Source: Litchfieldia alkalitelluris (GTDB lineage Bacteria > Bacillota > Bacilli > Bacillales > Bacillaceae_L). Taken from it: a DNA stretch of 64,000 bases. The stretch covers positions 833,452 through 897,451 of the forward strand of contig NZ_KV917374.1 in NCBI RefSeq assembly GCF_002019645.1, in the 5' to 3' direction. Each line of letters opens with the position of its first letter. Positions within the stretch are counted from its first letter, which is position 1. The notes beneath the pieces were generated by a model, which was not told where the DNA came from, ran no database searches, and saw nothing but the letters and a program-made list of their open reading frames with translations. A program made the translations under genes and the position numbers. Below are positions 8,395 through 16,629 of the stretch, piece by piece.

Positions 8395-9843
8395 TTACAA
8401 CTCCGGTGCTCGACGATGTTTCGTTGCTTGCTCATATGCATAAGCATATTTAATAAGTGTTGGTTCACTGAATGGTCTTCCTAGCATCTGCAATCCAGCG
8501 GGGAGATTTCCGTAAGTGAATCCCATCGGCACGGTTAGCGCCGGGAAGCCAGTAGGTGGGCTCATTTGATAGCTGTTATTCCCGTGTGGACTTTCCCAAT
8601 CTCCAATTTTTCTTGGGGGATAGTTCCATGTAGGGAAGATGAACACATCTACTTCTTGGTCGGCCATCGCTTTTAAAATTGATAAACGATAGACTTCACG
8701 GTTTACCTCAGATTTATAGAAATCAGGGTCATCTTCAGGTGGAAGTTTTACTCCATGAGCATATTTCATTCCTTCTTCAATCGAAGGGTGATATTTGCCT
8801 GATTCGATAATTTCGTCTAACGATTTAACGGGAGCATTTGGGCCAAGGGTTTCAAGGTATGCTTTTATGTCTGTTTTCATAGTAAAAGGTCCATTTGCAT
8901 TTTGAAACAGCTGTTCAAGGTTAGGGATGTTAAAATCATCAACAATTATAGCACCTTGGTTTCTCAAATCAATGATCGCTTGCTCTATTAACTGTTTGAC
9001 CTCTGAATCAATTTCTTCGTCAGGAAAATATTGACGAAGGACCCCAATTCGAGCGCCATTGAGACCATTTTTGTCGCAAAAATCCAGATAACTATCGGGC
9101 ATATGTCCAACACTTTTTGCGGTTACAGGATCTTTCGGGTCATAGCCGGCAATTGTGTCTAAAATAATTGCAGCATCAGTAACGGTTCTTGCCAACGGTC
9201 CGCCGATATCTCTGCTTAAAATAATCGGTACAATCCCATCGCGGCTAGTCAGTCCCATCGTTGATCGAATACCTACTAAACTCGTATGTGAACCAGGTCC
9301 TCTGATTGAATTTCCAGTATCAGTCCCAAGTCCAACAACAGCAAAGTTAGCCGCAATCGCAGCAGCGGTTCCACCACTTGAACCAGCAGGAACTCTTTCA
9401 ATGTCATATGGATTTACAGTTGTGCCCCCGATGGAGCTCACCGTTTCATTTGGACTGAATGCAAACTCAGCCATATTCGATTTCGCAATAATTACAGCAC
9501 CTGCTTCACGTAGCTTTGCTACCTGAAAGGCATCATCCGGTGGAATCGAGCCCTCTAGTGACTTCGAGCCTGCAGTGGTTGGCATATCATATGTATCGTA
9601 ATTATCCTTCACAATCACAGGGATCCCGTGCAAAAGTCCGCGGGGTCCTTTTGTTGCTCGCTCGTCATCCAAAGCAGCAGCTGTTTCCAGTGCGTTTGGG
9701 TTAATGATAGTAAGTGCATTGAGGATCGAATCATATTGTTGGATTCGCTCTAAATACATTTGGACAAGTTGTTTTGAAGTGACTTTTCCTTGTTCCATCG
9801 CATCTTGTAACTCGGTAATCGTGGCTTCTTCTAGCTTAAACAT
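8395..9843 (-). CDS. Amidase-signature family hydrolase
   Basis: 482 residues from the ATG at 9843, chosen because AAGGAGGTCG lies 8-9 nt upstream; a longer frame would translate the ribosome binding site. The amidase-signature Ser-cis-Ser-Lys triad is visible: Lys79 in VIVKDNYD, the cis-Ser in PAGSSGGT (155/156) and nucleophile Ser179 in DTGNSIRGP. The family hydrolyses amide or ester bonds of many small substrates. It resembles stand-alone amidases rather than GatA, as there is no gatC or gatB nearby. The substrate cannot be told. It lies downstream of tenA on the same strand but more than 500 bp away with repeats between, so it is probably a separate unit. Confidence 0.85.
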   Translation of the reverse strand: MFKLEEATITELQDAMEQGKVTSKQLVQMYLERIQQYDSILNALTIINPNALETAAALDDERATKGPRGLLHGIPVIVKDNYDTYDMPTTAGSKSLEGSIPPDDAFQVAKLREAGAVIIAKSNMAEFAFSPNETVSSIGGTTVNPYDIERVPAGSSGGTAAAIAANFAVVGLGTDTGNSIRGPGSHTSLVGIRSTMGLTSRDGIVPIILSRDIGGPLARTVTDAAIILDTIAGYDPKDPVTAKSVGHMPDSYLDFCDKNGLNGARIGVLRQYFPDEEIDSEVKQLIEQAIIDLRNQGAIIVDDFNIPNLEQLFQNANGPFTMKTDIKAYLETLGPNAPVKSLDEIIESGKYHPSIEEGMKYAHGVKLPPEDDPDFYKSEVNREVYRLSILKAMADQEVDVFIFPTWNYPPRKIGDWESPHGNNSYQMSPPTGFPALTVPMGFTYGNLPAGLQMLGRPFSEPTLIKYAYAYEQATKHRRAPEL

Positions 9844-9881
9844 AATGTTCGACCTCCTTGTGAGCATGGGTGTGAGCATGG

Positions 9882-9913
9882 GAGCATGGGGACGGTTCTC
9901 ATGCTTCTTTTTT
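9882..9913 (+). repeat. Family B REP-like element
   Basis: GAGCAT, then GGGGACGGTTCTC, then ATGCTTC and six T. It lies in the upstream region of the amidase, which is transcribed the other way. GAGCATGGG also occurs three times just before it (9863-9891), hinting at local duplication. Confidence 0.8.
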
Positions 9914-10062
9914 GTGTTTTGTTTTGTTTGAGTTGAGACAATATTCTATTTATTTAGTATAAGTTAGTCTGGTGAAAGAGTCGAGTAGAGAGGAGAGTGG
10001 GGAACTTGTTTTTTATGGATTGGAACAGCTTCATTAGTATTTTGTATTTATCCCATATAGAG

Positions 10063-10107
10063 AAATCCCTGGTGTCGTAGTTTGCTGCATAGGGTGGGGA
10101 TTTCTAT
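10063..10107. other. Inverted repeat in the tenA-amidase gap
   Basis: GAAATCCC and GGGATTTC face each other about 27 nt apart inside a sequence otherwise without coding potential. It could be a weak terminator of the ylmB-tenA operon, but there is no clear T-run on the minus strand. The rest of 9914-10170 shows nothing. Confidence 0.4.
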
Positions 10108-10169
10108 ATTATTGTTTTGCTGAATTAAGTCTCATGTATTACCCAAACGTTGCTGGAGATCATTCCCAA

Positions 10170-10375
10170 CGCTTCCTGACCAAAGAACCGTCCTGGCGCT
10201 TTCTGCCCGAACGAAGCGAAGCACGGTACGTCCCCGGCTGTGCTTCCCGCCAAAACGAAGCGTGAGAACCGTCCCCGTGCTTCCCCCGCCAAAACGAAGC
10301 GTGAGAACCGTCCCGGCCGTGCTTTTCGCCAAAACGAAGCGTGAGAACCGTCCCACTGCTTCCCACTGCTTCACT
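10170..10375 (-). repeat. Family B REP-like array directly after tenA
   Basis: About five units, the last three with a 39-40 bp period. Each contains CCAAAACGAAGCGTGAGAA followed by CCGTCC and a CTTCC end. The outermost units are decayed. The first unit touches the tenA stop codon. Two overlapping antisense reading frames over this array are only translations of the repeat. Confidence 0.85.
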
Positions 10376-11039
10376 TCGGCCACATTTGTTTGTTGTAGGC
10401 CATGTCCCAGAACATGTATTCATAGCGGGTTGTGTTGAGGAAGATTTCCTCGAGCTTAGCTAGTTCTTGTTCTGATTTGCCTGCTGCTAATTCGTCCATG
10501 AGGCTGATGCACCACTGCGCTAATGAACCGAATTCGTCTGAGGCATACATGCTGATCCATTCTCCGTAAAACTCATGGTCAGAAGCTCCAGGGATTTCAT
10601 TTAATTCCTTGCCGATTTCCCAATAACTCCACATGCATGGTAATAATGCTGCTACTAACTCAGCAAGTGCTCCATTTTGCGCAACATGTAGCATATAGTG
10701 AGAGTATGCTAGTGTAATAGGCGAAGGGTCTGCGCTTTCTAGCTCTTCAACCGTAATATCAAACTTCTTCGCATATTGCCGATGTAATTCCATTTCTTCA
10801 TTTAACGTTGAGTTTAACAGAGCAGCAAACTTGCCCATTGTTGCTAAGTCATTGGCTTTTATAGCCCCTAATGCAAAAAGCTTTGCGTAATCTATTAAAT
10901 ATAAATAGTCTTGAATCATGTAAAAGCGAAATGATTCCTTGTCTAGTGTTCCGTTACCCATTCCGACCACAAAAGGGTGGCTGTGATTTGCTTTCCAAAC
11001 TGGTTCTAACTTCTCTAAAAGCCGTTCTGTAAACGTCAT
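10371..11039 (-). CDS. tenA: TenA aminopyrimidine aminohydrolase (thiamine salvage)
   Basis: 222 residues, the normal TenA length and all-helical pattern. TenA hydrolyses 4-amino-5-aminomethyl-2-methylpyrimidine to the hydroxymethyl pyrimidine that re-enters thiamine synthesis. LLPCMWSYWEIG carries the catalytic cysteine known from Bacillus subtilis TenA, and TTRYEYMFWDMAY near the C-terminus holds the conserved Glu. The gene starts 16 nt after ylmB with GGAGG upstream, so the two share one transcript under the TPP riboswitch. The stop codon abuts a family B repeat array. Confidence 0.92.
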   Translation of the reverse strand: MTFTERLLEKLEPVWKANHSHPFVVGMGNGTLDKESFRFYMIQDYLYLIDYAKLFALGAIKANDLATMGKFAALLNSTLNEEMELHRQYAKKFDITVEELESADPSPITLAYSHYMLHVAQNGALAELVAALLPCMWSYWEIGKELNEIPGASDHEFYGEWISMYASDEFGSLAQWCISLMDELAAGKSEQELAKLEEIFLNTTRYEYMFWDMAYNKQMWPK

Positions 11040-11055
11040 TTTACATTCCTCCGTG

Positions 11056-12330
11056 TTATTTTTTTGTATTACACCATGAATAAATAAACTCTATCATCAC
11101 CTTTGTAAAGTGAGTTAACTGTTCAATTGAGACCTTTTCATTTACTGCATGTGCGTTTTCTAAGTTTCCAGGTCCATAAATAGCAGCTGGAATGCCAGCA
11201 TCTCCAAACCAACCTCCATCTGTGACGGTGGGGGATACACCAACCACTGCTTGCTTATGGAGTACCTGTTCATGAGAGGCCATTAATGTGTGTACAGCTG
11301 GATGATTTGCATCAACCTCAAGTGACGGAAACACTTCGCCACGGTCAACGATCATCGATGTTCCACCCCATTCAAATAGAGGAGGGTTTTCTCTTAACCA
11401 AATGTCAGCTTCAGCAATCCGAGAGATGTGCTCTTCTATTTCTTTTGCGACCTGTTCATACGTTTCATTTGGGTAAAAATGGACCGTAATCCACAAGCGA
11501 CATTCATCGGCAATAAAAGCAGCGTGACGACCACCTTCAATCACAGCAGGATTAATCGTATTCGTACCTGGTTCATAACCTGGATAGCTTTTCATCACTG
11601 CCCAATGGCGTTCTAATTCTTGTAACCCTTGAACAATTTTCATCATTTTTTCAATCGCACTTGCACCGAGTAATTTTCCACCCGCATGAATCATTCGTTT
11701 CCTCGTTGCATCATGAAATGTCTGCTTACTTTTAACTGTAATCCAACCTGTAATGACGCCGCCTTGACCTTGAATATGTAAATCACTCGTATCGACTACA
11801 ACAGCAAAGTCAGCTGTATAGCCGCGCTTGCAGCATTCTAGTGTCCCAGCTTCACCAACTTCTTCGCCAATGACTGATTGAAAAATCAAGTCACCGCCAA
11901 GATCCAATCCGGCTTCCCGTAAAAGTTGAATCGCAAACAAAGCCCCACCGAGGCCGCCTTTCATATCACTTGCTCCACGCCCCAACAGATATCCATCTTT
12001 TACTACTGGTAAAAAAGGTCCTGTTTCCCAGTCTTCACCCGGGCTTATCTCAGCGACATCAACATGGCCATTAACGATCAAACTTTTATGTGAAGAAGAA
12101 TCTGTCCCTTTTAAAATACCAACAACATTCGGGTCACCCGGATACACATCCCACTTATCAACCGAAAAACCTTTTTCCTCAAGAAACGAAGCAACAAACT
12201 GCTGTGCATCCTCTGTATTTCGTGCCGGTGGGGCAGGTGTTTCAAAACTAATCAGAGTTTCGACTAATGAGATGAGCTCATCTTGACGTTGGTCGACTTG
12301 ATTTAATAAATTAGCTAATCTAGCATCCAT
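11056..12330 (-). CDS. ylmB: M20-family deformylase/deacylase of thiamine salvage (YlmB type)
   Basis: 424 residues; ATG 12330 follows GGAGGAAG. M20 peptidase metal motifs are present: NGHVDV (His), RGASDMKGG (Asp) and GEEVGE (Glu). The family also includes ArgE and DapE, but the position between a TPP riboswitch and tenA points to YlmB, the N-formyl-aminopyrimidine deformylase that supplies TenA in Bacillus halodurans-type salvage. That assignment rests on family plus context. Expression should be switched off by thiamine pyrophosphate. Confidence 0.85.
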   Translation of the reverse strand: MDARLANLLNQVDQRQDELISLVETLISFETPAPPARNTEDAQQFVASFLEEKGFSVDKWDVYPGDPNVVGILKGTDSSSHKSLIVNGHVDVAEISPGEDWETGPFLPVVKDGYLLGRGASDMKGGLGGALFAIQLLREAGLDLGGDLIFQSVIGEEVGEAGTLECCKRGYTADFAVVVDTSDLHIQGQGGVITGWITVKSKQTFHDATRKRMIHAGGKLLGASAIEKMMKIVQGLQELERHWAVMKSYPGYEPGTNTINPAVIEGGRHAAFIADECRLWITVHFYPNETYEQVAKEIEEHISRIAEADIWLRENPPLFEWGGTSMIVDRGEVFPSLEVDANHPAVHTLMASHEQVLHKQAVVGVSPTVTDGGWFGDAGIPAAIYGPGNLENAHAVNEKVSIEQLTHFTKVMIEFIYSWCNTKK

Positions 12331-12431
12331 AAAATAACTTCCTCCAATATAGGATTAATAGGTTGAGATCATTGCGACTAGCACCTTAATGCTCTTGACG
12401 AGATCGAGCTTTTCTATTAAAAAAATATAAT

Positions 12432-12462
12432 AAAAAAACCACATTCTATTAAGAAAGTGGTT
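12432..12462 (-). terminator. Riboswitch-controlled terminator upstream of ylmB
   Basis: Reading the minus strand, CCACTTTCT and AGAATGTGG form a hairpin followed by seven T. It lies between the TPP aptamer and ylmB, so it is the expected expression platform that ends transcription when ligand is bound. Confidence 0.85.
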
Positions 12463-12510
12463 ACATTCAAGTGAGAACAGGATAACAAAAATTACCCCAA
12501 ATTACTTGTT

Positions 12511-12595
12511 GCCACTTCCCTTCGCTAGTATTATCTAGAGCAGGTTAAAAGGGTTAAGACACACGTCTCTCTCAGCAAAAGCACCCCTAGTGAAA
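12511..12595 (-). promoter_or_regulatory. TPP riboswitch (THI element)
   Basis: On the minus strand the conserved blocks appear in order: ACTAGGGGTGC, GCTGAGAG, ACCC, AACCTGCTCTAGATAATACT and GCGAAGGGAAGTGG. The outer CACT/AGTG arms close P1. A terminator hairpin follows about 50 nt later. It controls ylmB-tenA by thiamine pyrophosphate. Confidence 0.95.
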
Positions 12596-12643
12596 AAAAT
12601 GTATAAAATTAGTCATACCCTATTTTAACCACAAAAGATTCAA

Positions 12644-12677
12644 GGAAGCAAGGGGACGGTTCTCGTGCTTCTTTTTT
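12644..12677 (+). repeat. Family B REP-like hairpin
   Basis: GGAAGCA, GGGGACGGTTCTC, TGCTTC and a run of six T. It lies upstream of the thiamine operon in the opposite orientation. Confidence 0.8.
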
Positions 12678-12718
12678 GGAGTTTAGCAGTTGATACTTCA
12701 TCGTCACTCCTTATTTTG

Positions 12719-12745
12719 GGAGCACGAGAACCGTCCCGGTGCTCC
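12719..12745 (-). repeat. Family B REP-like hairpin, perfect palindromic ends
   Basis: GGAGCAC and GTGCTCC form a perfect 7-bp stem around GAGAACCGTCCCG. It ends 14 bp before the -35 box of the Fur-box promoter. Confidence 0.8.
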
Positions 12746-12759
12746 GGAAAAAAAGACTA

Positions 12760-12789
12760 TTGACATTGATAATCATTATCATGTAGAAT
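12760..12789 (+). promoter_or_regulatory. Fur-box promoter
   Basis: TTGACA (12760-12765), an 18-bp spacer and TAGAAT (12784-12789). The spacer contains TGATAATCATTATCA (12767-12781), a perfect match to the Bacillus 7-1-7 Fur operator. Iron-replete Fur should block RNA polymerase here. No ferric transport gene follows; the next coding gene starts 230 bp downstream. Confidence 0.85.
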
Positions 12790-12795
12790 TAAAAA

Positions 12796-12885
12796 TGGTA
12801 AGACTACCCCTCTTATCGAAAGTACCTTGGGATCTCGTTCCTCCCCTTTGATCATGGCCGAGATCTCAATCCCCTAGAATTTCAT
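12796..12885 (+). ncRNA. fsrA: Candidate FsrA-like iron-sparing small RNA
   Basis: The transcript expected from the Fur-box promoter has no reading frame but carries three C-rich stretches: CTACCCCTCTT, TTCCTCCCCTTT and AATCCCC. The middle one sits in the loop of a GATCTCG/CGAGATC hairpin (12831-12865). Unpaired C-rich tracts under Fur control are the defining traits of B. subtilis FsrA, which pairs with mRNAs of iron-rich proteins. The resemblance is judged from memory. A weak point is the lack of a clear poly-U terminator, so the 3' end is uncertain. Confidence 0.55.
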
Positions 12886-12945
12886 AATCATAAGCAATTA
12901 AAAATTGAAATCATATTGAGTAGAGTAGGTTTCTTTCTTGTTTCA

Positions 12946-12979
12946 GCAAGGAAGCGCAAGAACCGTCCCCTTGCTTCCG
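12946..12979 (-). repeat. Family B REP-like element
   Basis: GCAAGGAAGC and GTCCCCTTGCTTCC flank AAGAACC. It ends 7 bp before the extended -10 promoter of the next gene. An upstream extension of that gene's frame would translate this repeat and is not real. Confidence 0.75.
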
Positions 12980-12985
12980 CCAGTG

Positions 12986-12994
12986 TGTTATAAT
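12986..12994 (+). promoter_or_regulatory. Extended -10 promoter
   Basis: TGTTATAAT (TG, one base, then a perfect TATAAT) lies directly after a REP-like repeat. No good -35 is present, as expected for an extended -10. Transcription would start near 13001, just before the ribosome binding site. Confidence 0.55.
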
Positions 12995-13018
12995 GGTGGT
13001 ATAGGAGGCGATTGTGAT

Positions 13019-14386
13019 ATGAGTAATCATGTTCGAATTGTTGAGAAAAACGTAGAGGTTTTGCTGGAAGTGAACAGAGTGGCTTTTTATGCTCAAGGTA
13101 AAGTGGTTGAGTGTAGAGGGTTTGAGGACAACCAGGTGTTTTATTTGTACTTTTATAAAAATGAGTTTCTGACTGGTAAACGTGCTACCAAAGTGAAGCC
13201 TGGCTGCTTTTTTGAAACTGCGATGAAACATGGAATCACATTCGATGCCCCACATCCTATGATTGATCAACTTTTTCCATCCAATCAAACGCTCCCCATT
13301 ATAAGTTTGAAACAGTTACTTGATAAACTTGAACAACAAAAAACTCCACAAGAAATTGCACTTATCCTTTCATTTTTTAACGACTTCATTAAACCCGAAT
13401 CACTTCAAAAGGTCATTGAAAAACAGTTTTTCGAGTACAGACGAAATGGTCAACTGTTGAATGCCTATCAAATCCTTCAAATTGCAAAGCTCATGAACCA
13501 ATGTGTCTGGGCAAGAGAAACCGCCAATCGAATTGAATACCAAAAATATGATAAACAGTATAGCCAAAGCTATGAGACTCTTCTTAAAATAGATCCGCTG
13601 TTTGCAGAGCTTAAAAGTTATCCTAATCGCCACAAGGAGACCGTTCTGTCTACTATTTTTAAAAGCAAAAGCCGAAGTCTTGACCTACTTGCACTAAGGT
13701 TTGAAGACTTTACTACTTCACCCACTGTGGAAACCTATCAAACACTCACCACACTAATCCGATCATACTTAAGTCAAATCGACTATGTTAACACTTTACT
13801 GTTTTTACAAAAAAACACACCTTTCCCACAGCTTCAGCAGGATTTGATAGATCTATTACTTGAACGTAAAGATTATCAACAAGTGTTTGCTCTCATTAGC
13901 AATTATTCAATCGGACTAAGTTTCATCCAAAAAGAGAAATTGAAGGATTATCTCTTATCTGATGATGTACTTGTATCAGAGTATACCTGCTTACACTTAG
14001 TTACCCTATTCAAATCTGAGCGTCAAACGTTAGAACAGATTCTGCGACAATGTGTAATGACGCTATTGAAAAAACATCATATTGGCTATGTGAATCAGTG
14101 GTTACATCCATTAAAAATAGGTCAACTTTCACTTCCGATTTTGTCTACAATTGAAAAAATGGCTATCATGCAGGATGACCCAGACAAGCAATTTTTACTA
14201 GGGGAGTATTACCATGAACTCCAGCAGTACGAAAAAGCGATCGAATGCTTCAGCTGGGAAATGGAACTCAACTCCACCGATCCACTCCCCGTTAAATGGC
14301 TATCCAAACTATACAAAGAACTGGGCATGACTAACGAATCCAAAGACTACCAACAAGTATTCCTAAGCATGCAAAAACATGCTTAG
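13019..14386 (+). CDS. Tetratricopeptide-like repeat protein of unknown function
   Basis: 455 residues from ATG 13019, preceded by ATAGGAGGCG; a longer frame from 12938 would run through a REP repeat and is rejected. The sequence is mainly helical with no signal or membrane segment. The last 80 residues contain a recognisable TPR (GEYYHELQQYEKAIECF, WLSKLYKELGM), and weaker helical repeats fill the middle. TPR proteins usually act as interaction scaffolds. It lies 230 bp downstream of a Fur-box promoter, so read-through iron control is possible but unproven. A REP-like terminator hairpin starts at the stop codon. Confidence 0.75.
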   Translation: MSNHVRIVEKNVEVLLEVNRVAFYAQGKVVECRGFEDNQVFYLYFYKNEFLTGKRATKVKPGCFFETAMKHGITFDAPHPMIDQLFPSNQTLPIISLKQLLDKLEQQKTPQEIALILSFFNDFIKPESLQKVIEKQFFEYRRNGQLLNAYQILQIAKLMNQCVWARETANRIEYQKYDKQYSQSYETLLKIDPLFAELKSYPNRHKETVLSTIFKSKSRSLDLLALRFEDFTTSPTVETYQTLTTLIRSYLSQIDYVNTLLFLQKNTPFPQLQQDLIDLLLERKDYQQVFALISNYSIGLSFIQKEKLKDYLLSDDVLVSEYTCLHLVTLFKSERQTLEQILRQCVMTLLKKHHIGYVNQWLHPLKIGQLSLPILSTIEKMAIMQDDPDKQFLLGEYYHELQQYEKAIECFSWEMELNSTDPLPVKWLSKLYKELGMTNESKDYQQVFLSMQKHA

Positions 14387-14421
14387 GGGAAGCACGGGGA
14401 CGGTTCTCGTGCTTCTTTTTT
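14387..14421 (+). repeat. Family B REP-like hairpin, probable terminator
   Basis: GAAGCAC and GTGCTTC form a perfect 7-bp stem around GGGGACGGTTCTC and are followed by six T. It starts next to the stop codon of the TPR gene. Confidence 0.85.
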
Positions 14422-14428
14422 GAATTCC

Positions 14429-14463
14429 CGGGAGCAGTGGGACGGTTCTCATGCTTCTCTTTT
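14429..14463 (+). repeat. Family B REP-like element
   Basis: GGGAGCAGTGGGACGGTTCTC then ATGCTTCTCTTTT, the second copy in tandem. The following 14464-14742 shows no other feature. Confidence 0.75.
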
Positions 14464-14742
14464 CATGAATTTGTCATAATTATTTTGCTGAGCATGTCTA
14501 GCTTTTAGTATATGATTTATAATTAGTGGTAGGTAATAATCTCATGCATCGTGCCATGTTTCTTCAGTGGGTACTCCTTTTAAATTTAATCTCCTTAATT
14601 CCTTCAAGTAAGATTGCCTTTTCCATTCTTCCTTTTTAAGATTCAATTTGTTGCGTTAAACCCAAGTTTCATCCTTTACTGTTTCCATTTATTCATAGCG
14701 TGTTAAATAGGTTATCTATATCTGAAAGTGAGAGTGATCGAG

Positions 14743-15525
14743 TTGCCCCGAGTTGCAAGGGTGAAAAGTAGAAGTGGAATTTATCACATTATGTTGAGAG
14801 GTGCGAATAAACAGGAGATTTTTCATGATGATGAAGATCGTCTTAATTTTCTTCGTACGGTTGAAAGGTATAAGGGTATTTCAGGGATTTATATATATGC
14901 ATGGTGCTTAATGAGTAATCATGTTCACCTTCTTTTAAAAGAGGGCGAAGAAGAGATTTCAGTGACGATGAAGCGGATTGGTGTAAGTTTTGTGCAAGGG
15001 TATAATTTCAAGTACATGACAACAGGTCATCTATTTCAAGACCGTTTTAAAAGTGAAAATGTAGAGGAAAGAAGTTATTTACTAACGGTGATTCGATATA
15101 TTCATCAAAATCCAGTGAAGGCGGGAATGGTGAATAGAGTTAACGAATGGAGATGGAGTAGCTGTCACGAATATTATGGGGGAACGACGCACCATCCGAT
15201 GAAATTACTTGATAGTCAATCAGTATTTGAACTATTCTCGTCAGATAAACAAGTTGCGGTTGAGAGATTTAAAGAATTTAATGAAAGAAAAAATACCGAT
15301 GTTGGTTTAGACGAAGAAGTTACTAGAAGTAGTAGACTATCAGATGAGGAGGCTCGGCCGATTATTAAAAGGGTGCTCGGTCAGGTTGAGATAGCGAAAG
15401 TAAAGAGCTTGCCTAGGGTACAAAGAAATGAACATTTGCGAAGAGTGAAAAGAATTGAAGGATTATCACATCGGCAGGTTGCAAGAATATTTGGGGTCTC
15501 GCCGAGTTTGGTTTTTAAGGCGTGA
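14743..15525 (+). CDS. REP-associated tyrosine transposase (RAYT, IS200-like Y1 family)
   Basis: About 260 residues. I prefer TTG 14743 because it gives the Met-Pro-Arg opening usual in this family; GTG 14728 is the alternative. The HUH nuclease core is clear: GIYHIMLRGANKQEIF, then WCLMSNHVHLLL (the HxH metal pair), GHLFQDRFKSENV, and the nucleophile Tyr within YLLTVIRYIHQNPVKAG. The C-terminal region GLSHRQVARIFGVS is helix-turn-helix-like. RAYTs are domesticated Y1 transposases thought to move or maintain REP hairpins. Here REP-like hairpins lie on both sides within 300 bp, and about 20 occur from 8 to 24 kb. No flanking inverted repeats of a complete insertion sequence are seen. Confidence 0.9.
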   Translation: MPRVARVKSRSGIYHIMLRGANKQEIFHDDEDRLNFLRTVERYKGISGIYIYAWCLMSNHVHLLLKEGEEEISVTMKRIGVSFVQGYNFKYMTTGHLFQDRFKSENVEERSYLLTVIRYIHQNPVKAGMVNRVNEWRWSSCHEYYGGTTHHPMKLLDSQSVFELFSSDKQVAVERFKEFNERKNTDVGLDEEVTRSSRLSDEEARPIIKRVLGQVEIAKVKSLPRVQRNEHLRRVKRIEGLSHRQVARIFGVSPSLVFKA

Positions 15526-15544
15526 GAATGAGAGAGTGGGTGGG

Positions 15545-15579
15545 AGCGCAGGGGCCGGTTCTCATGCTTCTTCTTTTTG
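15545..15579 (+). repeat. Family B REP-like element after the RAYT gene
   Basis: GGGGCCGGTTCTC followed by ATGCTTCTTCTTTTT, 20 bp after the RAYT stop codon. Confidence 0.75.
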
Positions 15580-15604
15580 CACTTTCTTAGCTAGGAAATA
15601 TAAG

Positions 15605-15742
15605 TACCGTCCCATTGCTCCACCCCAGAAAAGGAAGCACGAGAACCGTCCCGTTGCTCCCCCCAGAAAAGGAAGCACGAGAACCGCCCGTTGCTCCCCC
15701 CAGAAAAGGAAGCGCGAGAACCGTCCCCCTGCTTCCAACAAA
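15605..15742 (-). repeat. Family B REP-like array
   Basis: A partial unit plus three units with a 37-38 bp period, each AGAAAAGGAAGCACGAGAA, CCGTCCC and TTGCTCCCC. Opposite in orientation to the copy at 15545. Several short frames on both strands here are repeat translations. Confidence 0.85.
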
Positions 15743-15824
15743 AAGGAATAGATTAATAGGTTGGTTTTGTTTTATAATGGGTACTATGTATGAAATTGAA
15801 TAGTAGAAGGGATAGGATTTAAAG

Positions 15825-16589
15825 ATGATAGATATCCATTGCCATATCCTACCTGGAGTAGATGATGGTCCACAAAGTATGGTTGCTGCGCTTGAGATGA
15901 TGAAGCATGCGTCCAATGAAGGAATTCGAACGATTATCGCGACCCCGCATCATAATAGTAAGTACAGCAATGCGAGAAATACTATTTTTGACCGGGTTGA
16001 TGAGTTAAATGAACTGATTAAGAAAGAAAATATAGATTTAAAGATTTTACCTGGCCAAGAGCCTCGAATTTATGGTGATATGGCTGTTGGTTATGAGCAG
16101 AGTGAACTATTGACGTTGAATAATACCCATAAATATCTGTTTGTGGAACTGCCATCCAACCATGTGCCGCGCTATACGAAGCAACTTTTATTTGATCTTC
16201 AATTACAAGGGCTTCAACCGATTATTGTTCATCCAGAACGAAATCAGGAAATTATCGAAAACCCAGATGTGTTATACAAGCTCGTTGAAAGTGGTGCAAG
16301 CACACAGGTAACTGCCTCAAGTGTGACAGGTCATTTTGGTAAAAAAATTCAAAAATTCTCGCTGCAACTGATTGAAGCAAATCAAGCTCACTTCATCGCA
16401 TCTGATGCACATAATCTGAAAGGCCGCACATTCCTTTTAAGAGAAGCTTATGAGAAAATTGAAAAGGAATACGGAATCGATATGGTTTATTTATTCCAGG
16501 ATAATGCTGAGGTATTAGTAGAAGGAAAAACAATCTATCGAGATATTCCTGTTCAGGTGAAGCGGAAGAAGTTTTTGGGCATATTTTAA
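15825..16589 (+). CDS. ywqE: Manganese-dependent tyrosine-protein phosphatase of the PHP superfamily (YwqE/CpsB type)
   Basis: 254 residues, full length for CpsB/YwqE. The PHP metal motif is at the very start (MIDIHCHILPGVDDGP), followed by ATPHHNSKY, PGQEPRIYGD, VHPERNQE and SDAHNLKGR, which supply the His and Asp ligands of the trinuclear site. The family removes phosphate from bacterial tyrosine kinases that control capsule or exopolysaccharide synthesis. No kinase (ywqD/wzc) gene is adjacent; the rml sugar genes lie 7 kb downstream. The ribosome binding site (GGATTTAAAG) is weak. A terminator follows. Confidence 0.85.
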   Translation: MIDIHCHILPGVDDGPQSMVAALEMMKHASNEGIRTIIATPHHNSKYSNARNTIFDRVDELNELIKKENIDLKILPGQEPRIYGDMAVGYEQSELLTLNNTHKYLFVELPSNHVPRYTKQLLFDLQLQGLQPIIVHPERNQEIIENPDVLYKLVESGASTQVTASSVTGHFGKKIQKFSLQLIEANQAHFIASDAHNLKGRTFLLREAYEKIEKEYGIDMVYLFQDNAEVLVEGKTIYRDIPVQVKRKKFLGIF

Positions 16590-16601
16590 TAACGATCTCT
16601 T

Positions 16602-16629
16602 AACACCACATATAGTGTGGTGTTTTTTA
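16602..16629 (+). terminator. Rho-independent terminator
   Basis: AACACCACA and TGTGGTGTT with a five-base loop, followed by T-run. Confidence 0.9.

Noticed and set aside
10132-10423. Two overlapping minus-strand frames with Gly/Arg-rich repeats
   Set aside because: They translate the REP-like array and the tenA 3' end; no start signals.
12938-13018. N-terminal extension of the TPR-like gene
   Set aside because: It would translate a REP-like repeat and the promoter; the ribosome binding site fits ATG 13019.
15455-15916. Frames with repeated ARTVPLLPP-type sequence on both strands
   Set aside because: They are translations of the REP-like array after the RAYT gene.
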